Of a stretch of DNA of 5,465 nt, positions 4,983-5,465 are shown piece after piece. The notes under the pieces were generated by a model. That model saw nothing but the letters and a program-made list of their open reading frames with translations. It was not told where the DNA came from and made no database searches. A program made the position numbers and the translations under genes. The DNA comes from Methanobacteriota archaeon. GTDB lineage: Archaea > Nanobdellota > Nanobdellia > Woesearchaeales > SM23-78. Position 1 is the stretch's first letter, and every line of letters starts with the position of its first letter. Location: positions 1 to 5,465 of the forward strand of contig DAOWFR010000023.1 of assembly GCA_030637925.1 (NCBI GenBank), written 5' to 3'.

Positions 4983-5465
4983 CTAACTTTCCTCCCTAAC
5001 CCTACTAATCATCTCTTTTAACTTCCTTGCTTCTTGCTCGTATGCTACATTGTTATTATTAAGAGCATGCTCTTCCATTCTTTCAATTATCTCTTTTATA
5101 CTCAGTACTTCTTCTAACAAGTTTACTTCTTTGTCAACTTCTCCTTCAATAATTCCTTCTTCAACTCCTTCTTCCTTTACTTCCTTTTTTTCTATCTCTT
5201 CAAGGAACTCAAGGTCTTTTTTTAATTCCTCATCAGGTACTTGTTTTTCTTCTTCAACTTCCTCTTTAACCTCTTCTTTTACTTCTTCTTCAACTCTCTC
5301 CTCTTTAAAAACCTCTTCTCTGGCTTCTTCTTCACTAATAATCTCTGGTAGCTCAGGAAGCCCTTCAGGCTTTTCTTGCCCTCCAACTGTTTCAAGGGTG
5401 TGCTCCATTATCTTATTGCCTTCATCATCAACAATTAGTTTTACTTCTTCTTTCTCCTCCACTAC
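4983..5465 (-). CDS. Glu-rich low-complexity protein of unknown function, N-terminus not in window
   Basis: The frame is still open at the right edge, so the start is unknown; a GTG at 5462 could be it, but only three bases lie upstream. From that GTG there are 159 residues, of which 53 are Glu, making the protein strongly acidic. Residues 1-30 are mixed, 31-41 are Pro-containing (KPEGLPELPEI), and about 43-112 are Glu/Lys/Val repeats such as VEEEVKEEVKEEVEEE, likely a charged helix or coiled coil. The C-terminal 45 residues are more ordinary (LLEEVLSIKEIIERMEEHAL, NNNN, then VAYEQEARKLKEMI) and look like a two-helix hairpin. There is no membrane segment in the visible part. I do not recognise a family; a disordered acidic linker attached to a small helical domain is the safest description. 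The reading frame is kept open without stops through biased codons. Confidence 0.65.
   Translation of the reverse strand, partial: VVEEKEEVKLIVDDEGNKIMEHTLETVGGQEKPEGLPELPEIISEEEAREEVFKEERVEEEVKEEVKEEVEEEKQVPDEELKKDLEFLEEIEKKEVKEEGVEEGIIEGEVDKEVNLLEEVLSIKEIIERMEEHALNNNNVAYEQEARKLKEMISRVREES

Overview
The window looks like an ordinary, gene-dense piece of an AT-rich archaeal chromosome. I read it as archaeal because TATA-like boxes centred about 27 bases before the ATG precede several genes (leaderless transcripts), arginine is mostly AGA/AGG, and the tRNA-thiolation and TrmJ-type proteins look archaeal. The small compact genes and low GC would suit a DPANN lineage such as Woesearchaeota or Pacearchaeota. 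That placement is inference from style, not a search result.

Layout: three genes read rightward. They are the C-terminal part of a PDZ-containing site-2 (M50) membrane protease that enters from the left edge, a TrmJ-like 2'-O-methyltransferase, and an MscS-family mechanosensitive channel. They meet five leftward genes tail to tail at about 2212/2224, with only 11 bases between stops. Listed from that point rightward, the leftward genes are a CorA-family metal channel, a PadR-like winged-helix protein with an AT-hook-like N-terminus, an unrecognised 110-residue protein, a TtuA/NcsA-family tRNA thiolase, and a Glu-rich protein that runs off the right edge.

Transcription: most genes appear to have their own promoter. 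The exceptions are corA, which probably shares a transcript with the winged-helix gene just upstream, and the two edge genes, whose promoters are outside the window. mscS is the only gene with a clear Shine-Dalgarno sequence at good spacing, behind a TATA box set further back. Terminators seem to be T-rich tracts. The poly-lysine tail of mscS supplies such tracts for corA on the opposite strand.

No stretch over 300 bases lacks a gene. I see no tRNA, rRNA, CRISPR array, insertion sequence or other mobile-element signature. I do not see a clear new multi-gene system. The parts most worth a second look are the winged-helix/corA pair, the small inverted repeat and hairpin beside its promoter, the orphan 110-residue gene, and the cysteine pattern of the thiolase.
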